Below, piece by piece: positions 16,316-22,553 of a stretch of 22,553 bases of DNA. Position 1 is the stretch's first letter, and each line of letters opens with the position of its first letter. Below the pieces are notes generated by a model. It saw only the letters and a list, made by a program, of their open reading frames with translations, did not search any database and was not told where the DNA came from. The position numbers and the translations under genes are program-made. The DNA comes from Treponema sp. UBA1226 (GTDB lineage: Bacteria; Spirochaetota; Spirochaetia; Treponematales; Treponemataceae). The stretch is taken from assembly GCA_002309195.1 (NCBI GenBank), contig DBWY01000004.1, positions 31,113 to 53,665 of the forward strand, in the 5' to 3' direction.

Positions 16316-16344
16316 ATTTTGCATTCTTTACCGTATTTTGTCAA
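16316..16344 (-). promoter_or_regulatory. Promoter of the HTH-EIIA gene
   Basis: Consensus TTGACA (16339-16344), a 17-nt spacer and CAAAAT (16316-16321) on the minus strand. The predicted start near 16309 gives a leader of about 39 nt containing the AGGAG ribosome site. Confidence 0.65.
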
Positions 16345-16356
16345 GCATCGCAAGTT

Positions 16357-16496
16357 ATTATATTTTATACGCTTCCATACCCATACCACAAAAAACATGC
16401 TGGCTGAGCGTAAGAGGTATCTGACTCGCTTTGCTCGCAAACGCTCAGAAGCAGTTTTTGTGGCATGTGGTATTCGCGCGTATAAAATATATATTG
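16357..16496. repeat. Large imperfect inverted repeat (about 54-nt arms)
   Basis: The arms at 16357-16410 and 16442-16496 match in three ordered blocks: TATTTTATACGC (16361-16372) with GCGTATAAAATA (16478-16489), ATACCACA (16383-16390) with TGTGGTAT (16466-16473), and CTGAGCG (16404-16410) with CGCTCAG (16442-16448). Short indels separate the blocks. The form suggests a decayed MITE or REP-like palindromic element. Confidence 0.6.
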
Positions 16497-16504
16497 CCAA
16501 CTGG
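16464..16504 (+). repeat. 41-nt direct repeat, copy 1
   Basis: An exact 41-nt match to 16585-16625, offset by 121 nt, beginning CATGTGGTATTCGCGCG and ending TTGCCAACTGG. This copy overlaps the right arm of the inverted repeat and has no -10 element after it. Confidence 0.85.
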
Positions 16505-16584
16505 CACGGGGCCCGCACGCTGCGCTTCGCTTAGAAGTGCTTCCCGGCATTTTTTTGCTCCGTATATTTTACCGTGTATGTCCT

Positions 16585-16625
16585 CATGTGGTATTCGCGC
16601 GTATAAAATATATATTGCCAACTGG
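16585..16625 (+). repeat. 41-nt direct repeat, copy 2
   Basis: Exact copy of 16464-16504. Its final bases TTGCCA (16615-16620) form the -35 element of the glycosyltransferase promoter. Confidence 0.85.
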
Positions 16626-16643
16626 GGTGAGGCATTGTAAAAT
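16615..16643 (+). promoter_or_regulatory. Promoter of the glycosyltransferase gene, placed for a leaderless transcript
   Basis: TTGCCA (16615-16620), a 17-nt spacer and TAAAAT (16638-16643). The ATG at 16651 begins 7 nt after the -10, and there is no Shine-Dalgarno sequence. Confidence 0.62.
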
Positions 16644-16650
16644 ATTCTTT

Positions 16651-18144
16651 ATGGAGAAAAATTATACTAAACCGTTCGGAAACTCGATTTCTGCATCTTC
16701 GTGCTTTTTTAGTTCATTCAGCGTAAAATTCTGCTCGCTTTTTTTTGGCAAAAAAGAAAAACCTTTTGACCTTGTCGCAATTCCAAAGGGCCAGGTTTAC
16801 AAAGACTTTAACGTCTGGACGCTCGTGCGGCGTGACGACGAAAAGGCGATGACAGATCCTGAAACAGGAAAAAAATTAAAATACGAAGAAATAAATCCTA
16901 AAAAATCAATCATAATCGGAACGATCAGAATGGGCTTTGGCCACTGGCGAATCGCTATTGCCCTCGCCTCTGCCGCCCATAAACTCGGAATAAAATCCTA
17001 CCTTCTTGACCTCATGTCGTTTACCGACACGAGCATCGCAAAATCGATAAAGTTCCTCGAAGGATACTACAACGGTTTTTCGCGCCTGTCACAGAACTGG
17101 AAGTGGTTTAACGAGCACATCTGGGAAAAGATAACTTCTAAAACAAGTTTAACTCTTGACTCGTCGCTCCAGCAGAGGCTGCTTTCTTCTTTCTTTGTTC
17201 CGGCTTTTATAAATATTCCGTCAGAGATTCCACTTGTTGCAGCTCACCCATGGGTTGGACATGCTGCAGTTTTAAGCGGAACAAAAAAAGTAATTACAAT
17301 GATTCCGGATAATCTGCCTCTTGCATTCTGGCTTGTCGAAGGTTCGATTCATACGATTCAGTCGCCGTCTGCATACATGGGTTACCGCACACTCATCAAT
17401 ATGGAAAAAGGACCTGCGATAGAAAAATGTATTCCAAAAGAAGATATAATTCTTGCAGGACACTACATCGACTACGAGCTTACATCAAACATCGCAAAAG
17501 ACTGCAAGGCGCGCATCAAACGAATGAACGACGGACAGCCGAGACGACTTCTTTTAACGATGGGAGGGGCTGGAGCACAGGCTCTGAAATTTGCAGACAT
17601 TGCAAAATACTGCAAAAAATATATCGAAGAAAAAAAAGCGTCGCTTTTAATAAATATGGGAGATCACAAGGGACGCTGGGAAATTTTAAAAGAGCACCTT
17701 GATAAAGACAACATAAAATACACGATGCACGACGACTGGAAAAAAACACAGAAGTTCATTTCAGAAATGGATGAAAAAGAAAATTCTGTTACGGGAGTTC
17801 ACATTTTTCTGCACTCTGACTTTTACGGAGCAGTATATGCGACAAACCTTCTGATGCGTCACTGTGACATCATGATTACAAAACCGAGTGAGCTTTCGTT
17901 CTACCCTATTCCAAAGCTCTTTATCCAGCGCGTAGGACGTCACGAGGCATGGGGCGCAATACGCGGTTCTGAGATTGGAGACGGAACAAAAGAAGTAACG
18001 ACACCGGATATCCTGCACCGTGTACTTAAGACGATTATCGAAGATGATGATCTTTTAAAGATGAATATCGATTTTATTGAATTAAATTCAAAAGCAAAGA
18101 TTTATGACGGAGCTCTTGAAGTTGTAAGAATTGCAACAAACTGA
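16651..18144 (+). CDS. Putative GT-B glycosyltransferase, distantly MGDG synthase/MurG-like
   Basis: The 497-residue protein has two features suggesting a GT-B fold: an N-terminal glycine- and histidine-containing loop after a beta strand (IRMGFGHWRIAIALASAAHKLG, read around M94), as in acceptor-binding domains of MGDG synthase-like enzymes, and a sugar-nucleotide-type LLLTMGGAGAQ loop at residues 301-310, followed by TKPSELSF with E414 in the expected donor-site region. There is no signal peptide, so it is probably cytosolic or membrane-associated and might glycosylate a lipid. Similarity is from motif reading only and substrates are unknown; it could also be an uncharacterised GT-B-like family without transferase activity. 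The ATG at 16651 is chosen because the longer frame from 16537 crosses the direct repeat and promoter. pta follows 46 nt downstream. Confidence 0.6.
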   Translation: MEKNYTKPFGNSISASSCFFSSFSVKFCSLFFGKKEKPFDLVAIPKGQVYKDFNVWTLVRRDDEKAMTDPETGKKLKYEEINPKKSIIIGTIRMGFGHWRIAIALASAAHKLGIKSYLLDLMSFTDTSIAKSIKFLEGYYNGFSRLSQNWKWFNEHIWEKITSKTSLTLDSSLQQRLLSSFFVPAFINIPSEIPLVAAHPWVGHAAVLSGTKKVITMIPDNLPLAFWLVEGSIHTIQSPSAYMGYRTLINMEKGPAIEKCIPKEDIILAGHYIDYELTSNIAKDCKARIKRMNDGQPRRLLLTMGGAGAQALKFADIAKYCKKYIEEKKASLLINMGDHKGRWEILKEHLDKDNIKYTMHDDWKKTQKFISEMDEKENSVTGVHIFLHSDFYGAVYATNLLMRHCDIMITKPSELSFYPIPKLFIQRVGRHEAWGAIRGSEIGDGTKEVTTPDILHRVLKTIIEDDDLLKMNIDFIELNSKAKIYDGALEVVRIATN

Positions 18145-18150
18145 TATAAT
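18122..18150 (+). promoter_or_regulatory. Promoter of pta
   Basis: TTGTAA (18122-18127), a 17-nt spacer and TATAAT (18145-18150), starting one base after the glycosyltransferase stop codon. A second TATAAT at 18168-18173 lacks a matching -35 and would remove part of the leader, so the first is preferred. Confidence 0.6.
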
Positions 18151-18190
18151 CGCGGTATTAAACATTCTATAATAAAGGAAGGACAGATAT

Positions 18191-19222
18191 ATGGCATTCG
18201 TAGATGAATTATTGAACAAAGCAAAAGCTGCAGGCAAAACAATCGTTTTGTGCGAAGGCGAAGACAAACGCGTCGTAGAAGCAGCTTCTAAAATCGTTAA
18301 AGACGGAATCGCAAAAATCATCCTCATCGGAAGCGATGAAGACATCAAATCAAGCGGATCAAATGCAGATTTAAGCGGTGTTACAGTCGTAGATCCTGCA
18401 AAAGACGCAAATGCAGACAAATATGCAGAGATTCTTTTTAAGGCCCGCGAAGGAAAAATCAACAAAAAAACAGGTGCACCAGAATACGCAGACGTAGCGG
18501 CTGCAAAAGCTGCAATCCTTAAAGACCATACAATGTACGGAGCTCTCATCCTTAAAGCAGGAGATGCAGACGGCTTTGTATCAGGTGCATGCCATTCAAC
18601 AGCAAATACACTTCGCCCGGGACTTCAGGTAATCAAGACGGCTCCAGGTTTTAAGACAGTTTCAAGCTGCTTTATCATGGTAGCTCCAGAAGGAGGAAAC
18701 AAATACGTACCAGAAGGCGTTGCAGTATTCGGTGACTGTGCAATCAATATTGAACCTACTGCAGAAGAACTTTCTGACATCGCACTTGCATCTGCAGATA
18801 CAGCAAAGAAAATCGCAGGAATCACTCCACGCGTTGCAATGCTTTCTTTCTCTACAAAGGGTTCAGGAAACGATGCAAAATTCTATGACACAGTAACAAA
18901 AGTTCAGAAAGCAACAGAACTTGCAAAAGCTGCAAACCCGGATCTTGCACTCGACGGTGAGTTCCAGTTTGACGCAGCAGTAGCTCCAGAAGTTGGAGAA
19001 CTTAAAGCACCAGGAAGCAGCGTTGCAGGACATGCAAACACATTCATCTTCCCTAACATCAATGCAGGAAACATCGGTTACAAAATCTGCCAGAGAATGG
19101 GCGGCTGGATGGCAATCGGACCTGTATGCCAGGGATTTGCAAAACCATTAAACGACCTTAGCCGCGGCTGTAACGTTGACGACATCGTAGCAACAGTTGC
19201 CGTTACTGCGCTGCAGGCATAA
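18191..19222 (+). CDS. pta: Phosphate acetyltransferase
   Basis: Pta interconverts acetyl-CoA plus phosphate with acetyl phosphate plus CoA, the step before acetate kinase in acetate fermentation. The 343-residue protein corresponds to the short single-domain form. Recognisable blocks are VLCEGEDKRVVEAA at the N-terminus, ADGFVSGACHSTANTLRPGLQVI in the middle, RVAMLSFSTKGSG, the LALDGEFQFDAAVAPEV segment and the C-terminal FPNINAGNIGYKICQRMGGW. AAGGAAGGA upstream supports the ATG at 18191. Codon choice is strongly biased (GCA, AAA, GAA), consistent with high expression. It has its own promoter and a strong downstream terminator; acetate kinase is not in the window. Confidence 0.96.
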   Translation: MAFVDELLNKAKAAGKTIVLCEGEDKRVVEAASKIVKDGIAKIILIGSDEDIKSSGSNADLSGVTVVDPAKDANADKYAEILFKAREGKINKKTGAPEYADVAAAKAAILKDHTMYGALILKAGDADGFVSGACHSTANTLRPGLQVIKTAPGFKTVSSCFIMVAPEGGNKYVPEGVAVFGDCAINIEPTAEELSDIALASADTAKKIAGITPRVAMLSFSTKGSGNDAKFYDTVTKVQKATELAKAANPDLALDGEFQFDAAVAPEVGELKAPGSSVAGHANTFIFPNINAGNIGYKICQRMGGWMAIGPVCQGFAKPLNDLSRGCNVDDIVATVAVTALQA

Positions 19223-19279
19223 TAAAGATTCTAAAATAACTATTTATTGCTTGACTTTATAGCTATCTGAATTTACTAC

Positions 19280-19316
19280 AAAAACTGCATGATGTTTTGT
19301 TTCATGCAGTTTTTTT
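19280..19316. terminator. Bidirectional intrinsic terminator between pta and the surface lipoprotein
   Basis: A 9-bp stem (ACTGCATGA 19284-19292 with TCATGCAGT 19302-19310, loop of 9 nt) is followed by a T-run on the plus strand (19310-19316) and preceded by an A-run that gives TTTTTG on the minus strand. It can end both pta and the convergent gene whose stop is at 19382. Confidence 0.88.
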
Positions 19317-19381
19317 ATGCAGAACGAATGGTACTAGTTACATACGACACAAAACAAAATTTAGCACCATACGATATTTTA

Positions 19382-22090
19382 TCACTCTTCAATAATCAAA
19401 TCTGCAAAATCAGATCTGGCAGCTAAAGCATTACAAGAGCTGTTTGCAAAACCCTTTGTTCCTGTAGCAGCAAGATATGCATCCTTTGAACCTGCAGGAA
19501 CATAAATTTTTATATCAGCATTTACATTTTTAAAAATCTTATATGTAGTGCCCGCATTTATCAAAGGTGGTGAAGAACACAAAAAATGGACCTCTTTAAG
19601 CTCTGGACATTCAGAGAAAACCCTGTTTGCAATTTCAGATATTGAGCTTGGAACTATTACTTTAATGAGAGAACTACACTCAGAAATTGTAGAAACCCCC
19701 AGTTTTGTAGTTGTAACGTTTGACAAATCAAGTTGTTCAAGACTCTTGCATAAATAAAAAACAACTGCAGTACCACTGTCAACAGTCTCTACATCATTTA
19801 AATTAATAGTTTTAAGATTTTGATTATTTACAAAACATCTTGTTCCAATCGATTTTACTCCATTAGGAATTGTAAATGCGTCACCCTCTTTAGCTGGAGG
19901 ATAAAAGCATATTAAAGTCTTTTCTTTATTATATACAACTCCATCTTCCACAATATTATTTCCCGGTGGAAAAATAATCTCCTTAAAATCATCTGCTGCA
20001 TTCATTGACTGTAGAATCAAGCCATTATACCCTTTAGGTAAAACGGCTGCCTCAACATTCTTCTTTATTGCAGGGCTTCCACCATTACCTAAAGTACCAG
20101 CATTATTATACTCAGAAAAATTTAATACAAATTTTTGGGAAACTGTAGCTGAATTTATTTTGTCACATAATGCGGTAATTTGAGAAAAATCAACTGCAGA
20201 ATCTATAACCAAATTTTTAGGAGTAGAATCATCTATCGTTAAAGTTGAAATATCAGAAGGTAGTATCCTTTTTGCTTTAGATACTTTTCCATCTGTATAA
20301 TCAATTACGAGGCAATCATCCAAGTCTGACAAATTTATAATTTTTATCTTCATAAAATTATTTTTGATTAATGAATCGTCTGAAAGAACCTGTGTACCTG
20401 AGCTCGACAAAACCGTTGCAACTGGGAAATTTTTTGTTAAATTTCCTGAAATGGTAAACGGTGGCGTGTAGTATGCTGTTCTTCCAAGATTTATATAATT
20501 CTTTCCGTCATCATACGGGATATATGCATCACCACTCATGTCAAACAACGCACAAGAACCTACAGTACAGTCTACATAAACTGCTGCGTACGAGTTTTTT
20601 CTGATTTCACCGCCAGACATATATAATTTTGCAAAATCAGTACCAGAAGGTCCTGCAAGATATACTCCTCCACCTCTACCAGTTTCAGAAACTTCATTTT
20701 CTTCTATAACGCCACCATTCATATATAACGTTCCGCCGGCTGCCACAGATATTCCGCCACCGTATGTTGCACTGCAACTTTTTATACTACTTTCTTCCTC
20801 CAAATATACAGTTGCCCCGTTATTCACCAGAATACCACCGCCATTAGCAGTTCCCGCGTCCCCGCCGGTTATAGTCAAATCATTAATCTTCACCGTTCCG
20901 GCACTTACTTTAAGAACGCGGCCTTTGGAATTGGCGTTTAAAGTCGGCGTATCAGAAGCAGTTTCTTTATATCCTGTAAGATTTACTGTTTTTCCTGTTA
21001 ATCCGATTTCTACAAGATTAGTTCCATCTTGAAGATCAGATGCATCCGAAGCTTTTATTTCACCGCTTATATAAACTGTATATTCATTGTCTAAAGACAA
21101 ACCGACATTCCCATCCTGAGTAAAATCCAATGCCTCTTTTATTGATTCAAAAACAATGCACCTGTCTTTGCCGCCTATTAATTTTCCGGATGGTAGTTCG
21201 CTGATTCCATTAGAAGGAAACTTTCCTCCATTTCCGTTTACACATAATGCATAATCATGTATCGTAACTGATTTAAAATCATTGTGTGTGTATGTTATGG
21301 CCGACGTGAGTTGTGAAGAATGATCATAAACAGTTGAACTTTCAAGTCCCGCATAAACGATTGCATTAAAAGAAATTGTCGCATTTTTAAGAAAAGAATT
21401 ATCCCTGCATATCGTAATATTTACATGATGAGTGCCGGGATCAAGATCGGTTATAGTAAATGTCTGTTCTGTAACATAGTTTTCCAGAGATATCATTTTC
21501 CCGTGGAGTCCTGTCTCATCAGCATCCTTTCCATCTACATCGCATTTTACGACATAGTATGATATCGCATTTTCACCGCTAATTTTTGCAGGAAAGTTTA
21601 TCGTTAATTTTACGCTTCCTTTATCCGTTGCCGATGCATCTTGAGAAAATGGTTTTAACCCGAGCGGAACAACAATTCCAGAAGTTATAGTTCCTGTCCA
21701 ATCATCAGATTTTAAAACGACTTTGTCAGAAACATCCAGCCCTTCAAGTTTTATTGTATGAGATTCCTGCGTTATCCTGAGTTCAATCGAAGTCTGTCCA
21801 TGGGCAATATTAAAATCCTGCGTAGTTGAATCAACATAAACTCTGATTTTTTCTATTTCGTAATCAGAAAGACTGGTCAGCGAAGAAAAGTTCGGAAGGA
21901 TGACATATCGCGGATCTGCTTCGCCTTCATATAAAAGAGCTTCCCTTCCAAAATTGATTTTTACATTTGTTTCTTCAGAAGGTATAGAGCCGTTCCCCGC
22001 GCCGCTACCCCTCGGCGTCCCGTCCAGAGTTAAATTACAAGAGGAAAAAAGTAATGCTGTAAATAAGGTCAAAAGCACTGATTTTTTCAT
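19382..22090 (-). CDS. Large surface lipoprotein with Pmp-like beta-helix and BspA-type leucine-rich repeats
   Basis: The 902-residue protein begins with a lipoprotein signal peptide (MKKS, LFSSC lipobox, lipidated C18) and a Gly/Ser tether. Residues about 40-270 contain immunoglobulin-like beta segments. About 300-500 is a right-handed beta-helix region with GGGI(L/S/Y)V-type turns (GGGILVNNGATVYL, GGGISVAAGGTLYMNGG, GGGVYLAG), as in polymorphic membrane protein repeats. From about 735 to 850 are BspA-type LRR_5 units (IPNGVKSIGTRCF, VPSSISEIANRVFSECPELKEVHF), ending in IYVPAGSKDAYLAA. A role in surface adhesion is plausible by analogy but not shown. The ATG at 22090 is preferred over a GTG at 22096 because GGGG lies 5 nt before it. 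No neighbour is functionally linked. Confidence 0.82.
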   Translation of the reverse strand: MKKSVLLTLFTALLFSSCNLTLDGTPRGSGAGNGSIPSEETNVKINFGREALLYEGEADPRYVILPNFSSLTSLSDYEIEKIRVYVDSTTQDFNIAHGQTSIELRITQESHTIKLEGLDVSDKVVLKSDDWTGTITSGIVVPLGLKPFSQDASATDKGSVKLTINFPAKISGENAISYYVVKCDVDGKDADETGLHGKMISLENYVTEQTFTITDLDPGTHHVNITICRDNSFLKNATISFNAIVYAGLESSTVYDHSSQLTSAITYTHNDFKSVTIHDYALCVNGNGGKFPSNGISELPSGKLIGGKDRCIVFESIKEALDFTQDGNVGLSLDNEYTVYISGEIKASDASDLQDGTNLVEIGLTGKTVNLTGYKETASDTPTLNANSKGRVLKVSAGTVKINDLTITGGDAGTANGGGILVNNGATVYLEEESSIKSCSATYGGGISVAAGGTLYMNGGVIEENEVSETGRGGGVYLAGPSGTDFAKLYMSGGEIRKNSYAAVYVDCTVGSCALFDMSGDAYIPYDDGKNYINLGRTAYYTPPFTISGNLTKNFPVATVLSSSGTQVLSDDSLIKNNFMKIKIINLSDLDDCLVIDYTDGKVSKAKRILPSDISTLTIDDSTPKNLVIDSAVDFSQITALCDKINSATVSQKFVLNFSEYNNAGTLGNGGSPAIKKNVEAAVLPKGYNGLILQSMNAADDFKEIIFPPGNNIVEDGVVYNKEKTLICFYPPAKEGDAFTIPNGVKSIGTRCFVNNQNLKTINLNDVETVDSGTAVVFYLCKSLEQLDLSNVTTTKLGVSTISECSSLIKVIVPSSISEIANRVFSECPELKEVHFLCSSPPLINAGTTYKIFKNVNADIKIYVPAGSKDAYLAATGTKGFANSSCNALAARSDFADLIIEE

Positions 22091-22109
22091 ATTCACCCCA
22101 ATCTTCTAT

Positions 22110-22138
22110 ATTATACCCTCGCAAAAACCGTCATGCAA
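22110..22138 (-). promoter_or_regulatory. Promoter of the surface lipoprotein gene
   Basis: TTGCAT (22133-22138), a 17-nt spacer and TATAAT (22110-22115) on the minus strand. The predicted start near 22103 leaves a short leader of about 13 nt that just includes the GGGG ribosome site. Confidence 0.65.
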
Positions 22139-22149
22139 GCATATTTATA

Positions 22150-22179
22150 CTGAATTTACTCAGAAAAATTCAGTTTTTT
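22150..22179 (+). terminator. Terminator-like hairpin upstream of the Rpn remnant
   Basis: CTGAATT (22150-22156) pairs with AATTCAG (22167-22173) around a 10-nt loop, followed by six T residues on the plus strand. No plus-strand gene ends just upstream, so it may insulate the Rpn gene from antisense transcription or be a carried-in end of the element. The stem is AT-rich and weak. Confidence 0.45.
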
Positions 22180-22216
22180 ATTAAATTTGCTGAATAAATT
22201 TTAAAAAAAATCTGTA

Positions 22217-22222
22217 TATAAT
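22217..22222 (+). promoter_or_regulatory. -10 element of the Rpn-family gene
   Basis: TATAAT at 22217-22222, with no acceptable -35 at 16-18 nt (TTGCTG lies 24 nt upstream). AGAGGT precedes the ATG at 22268, so the ribosome site of the broken gene is intact. Confidence 0.4.
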
Positions 22223-22267
22223 ATGCAGGGCATGATGTGAGTAAAAACTAAATTACAGAGGTACAAA

Positions 22268-22553
22268 ATGAACTCAAAAGAAAAAATGACTCCAGATGAA
22301 AAATGGAACAACGCGACACTTGCAAACAATTTCATATTCTACAAGGTAATGAGGAACCATCCCGAAGCCTACAAACACTTTTTTATCCGCGCGGAGGCTT
22401 TGCAAAAGCCGACTGCAATACCACTTAAGAACAACAAGCAACATAACGTTGCTTGTTGATTGCGCCTTTATGTGCTAGAATGGTTGAGGATAAGGAAGTA
22501 AAGGATTTTTTTGAATTCCTTATTTCAAACCGTGCTGCAGATGATTACACGAA
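22268..22553 (+). pseudogene. Broken Rpn-family (PD-(D/E)XK) recombination-promoting nuclease/putative transposase, runs off right edge
   Basis: The N-terminus (MNSKEKMTPDEKWNNATLAN, then NNFIFYKVMRNHPEA) is the opening I recall for many treponemal Rpn-family proteins. At residue 35 the sequence jumps to AYKHFFI, which in intact members I recall lies far downstream, so the catalytic PD-(D/E)XK core is missing. After that, 74 nt of unrelated hairpin sequence (22388-22461) shift the frame and lead to a stop at 22457-22459 (63 residues). The family resumes in another frame from 22459: IAPLCARMVEDKEVKDFF, then EFLISNRAADDYT at the edge. So an internal deletion and an insertion both damage the gene. 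No function is expected unless the remaining pieces act in some other way. Confidence 0.72.
22388..22461 (+). repeat. 74-nt insertion with two hairpins inside the Rpn remnant
   Basis: This stretch interrupts the FFI|APLCARM junction. It contains a small hairpin, GGCTTT with AAAGCC (22396-22401 and 22405-22410, loop of 3), and a perfect 11-bp stem, CAACAAGCAAC with GTTGCTTGTTG (22432-22442 and 22448-22458, loop of 5). Its edges could lie anywhere between 22385/22458 and 22388/22461 because ATC and ATT flank it. It may be a short palindromic mobile repeat. Confidence 0.55.

Larger units (their letters stand above)
16271..16650. other. Repeat-rich intergenic region between divergent HTH-EIIA and glycosyltransferase genes
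   Basis: These 380 nt hold the promoters of both flanking genes, an imperfect inverted repeat and a 41-nt direct repeat. Several open frames cross it on both strands, but none has a ribosome site or recognisable protein pattern, and they follow the repeat structure, so I treat it as non-coding. It contains GC-rich CGCTGCGCTTCGCTT-like tracts unlike the AT-rich surroundings. Confidence 0.7.

Noticed and set aside
16319..16640. Several overlapping open frames of 61-71 codons on both strands.
   Set aside because: They share sequence because of the direct and inverted repeats, have no ribosome sites and no protein-like pattern.
16537..16650. N-terminal extension of the glycosyltransferase by 38 codons.
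   Set aside because: It is encoded by the repeat copy and the promoter; the shorter start at 16651 has the promoter directly ahead.
18168..18173. Second TATAAT before pta.
   Set aside because: No -35 at suitable distance, and a start there would shorten the leader into the ribosome site; the TTGTAA/TATAAT pair upstream is better.
1..22553. tRNA, rRNA, CRISPR array or complete insertion sequence.
   Set aside because: No cloverleaf, rRNA block, regularly spaced repeats or intact transposase was seen; only the Rpn remnant relates to mobile DNA.

Overview
The window looks like chromosomal DNA from a host-associated or gut-type Treponema (Spirochaetota). The evidence is protein content rather than a marker gene: a eukaryotic-type hexokinase, a ribF/truB/rbfA/infB/nusA/rimP block in the arrangement I recall from treponemes, an excisionase-type HTH fused to a PTS EIIA domain, lipoproteins with spirochaete-style lipoboxes (SSC, FSC), a Pmp/BspA-like surface lipoprotein, and a remnant of the Rpn (PD-(D/E)XK) nuclease/transposase family that is abundant in this genus. 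Non-coding DNA is AT-rich and gene density is high.

Layout. Positions 1-3942 (minus): hexokinase, overlapping by 11 nt a downstream exported protein that runs off the left edge and has an HEXXH metallopeptidase domain, a probable beta-propeller and a probable beta-barrel. Positions 4090-4893 (plus): a RibF-type FMN adenylyltransferase, convergent with the translation operon. Positions 10953-4922 (minus): rimP-nusA-infB-rbfA-truB, tightly packed (ribosome maturation, transcription elongation, initiation factor, 30S assembly, tRNA modification). It is preceded by a promoter and then an intrinsic terminator, which resembles an attenuated leader. Positions 13442-11074 (minus): an RluA-type pseudouridine synthase and an orphan sugar-type ABC substrate-binding protein with an extra N-terminal domain. 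Positions 13472-15434 (plus): a secreted transglutaminase-like protein and a small orphan lipoprotein. Positions 15435-16650: two intergenic regions with unusual inverted and direct repeats flank the minus-strand HTH-EIIA regulator (15620-16270). Positions 16651-19222 (plus): a GT-B-like glycosyltransferase and phosphate acetyltransferase. Positions 22090-19382 (minus): a large surface lipoprotein. From 22268 to the right edge (plus): a broken Rpn-family gene.

Themes. Three genes (ribF, the RluA-type synthase, the glycosyltransferase) have a good sigma-70-type promoter with a 17-bp spacer placed so that the predicted transcript starts at or within about a base of the ATG, and none has a convincing Shine-Dalgarno sequence, so they are leaderless mRNA candidates. 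Other notable points are a zinc ribbon added to NusA, an RGG-rich tandem repeat in IF2, a RibF that lacks the recognisable riboflavin kinase motif, and an Rpn gene damaged by both an internal deletion and a 74-nt hairpin insertion. No rRNA, tRNA, CRISPR array, complete IS element or complete defence system was seen. All functional calls come from reading the sequence and from memory of protein families; no searches were run.
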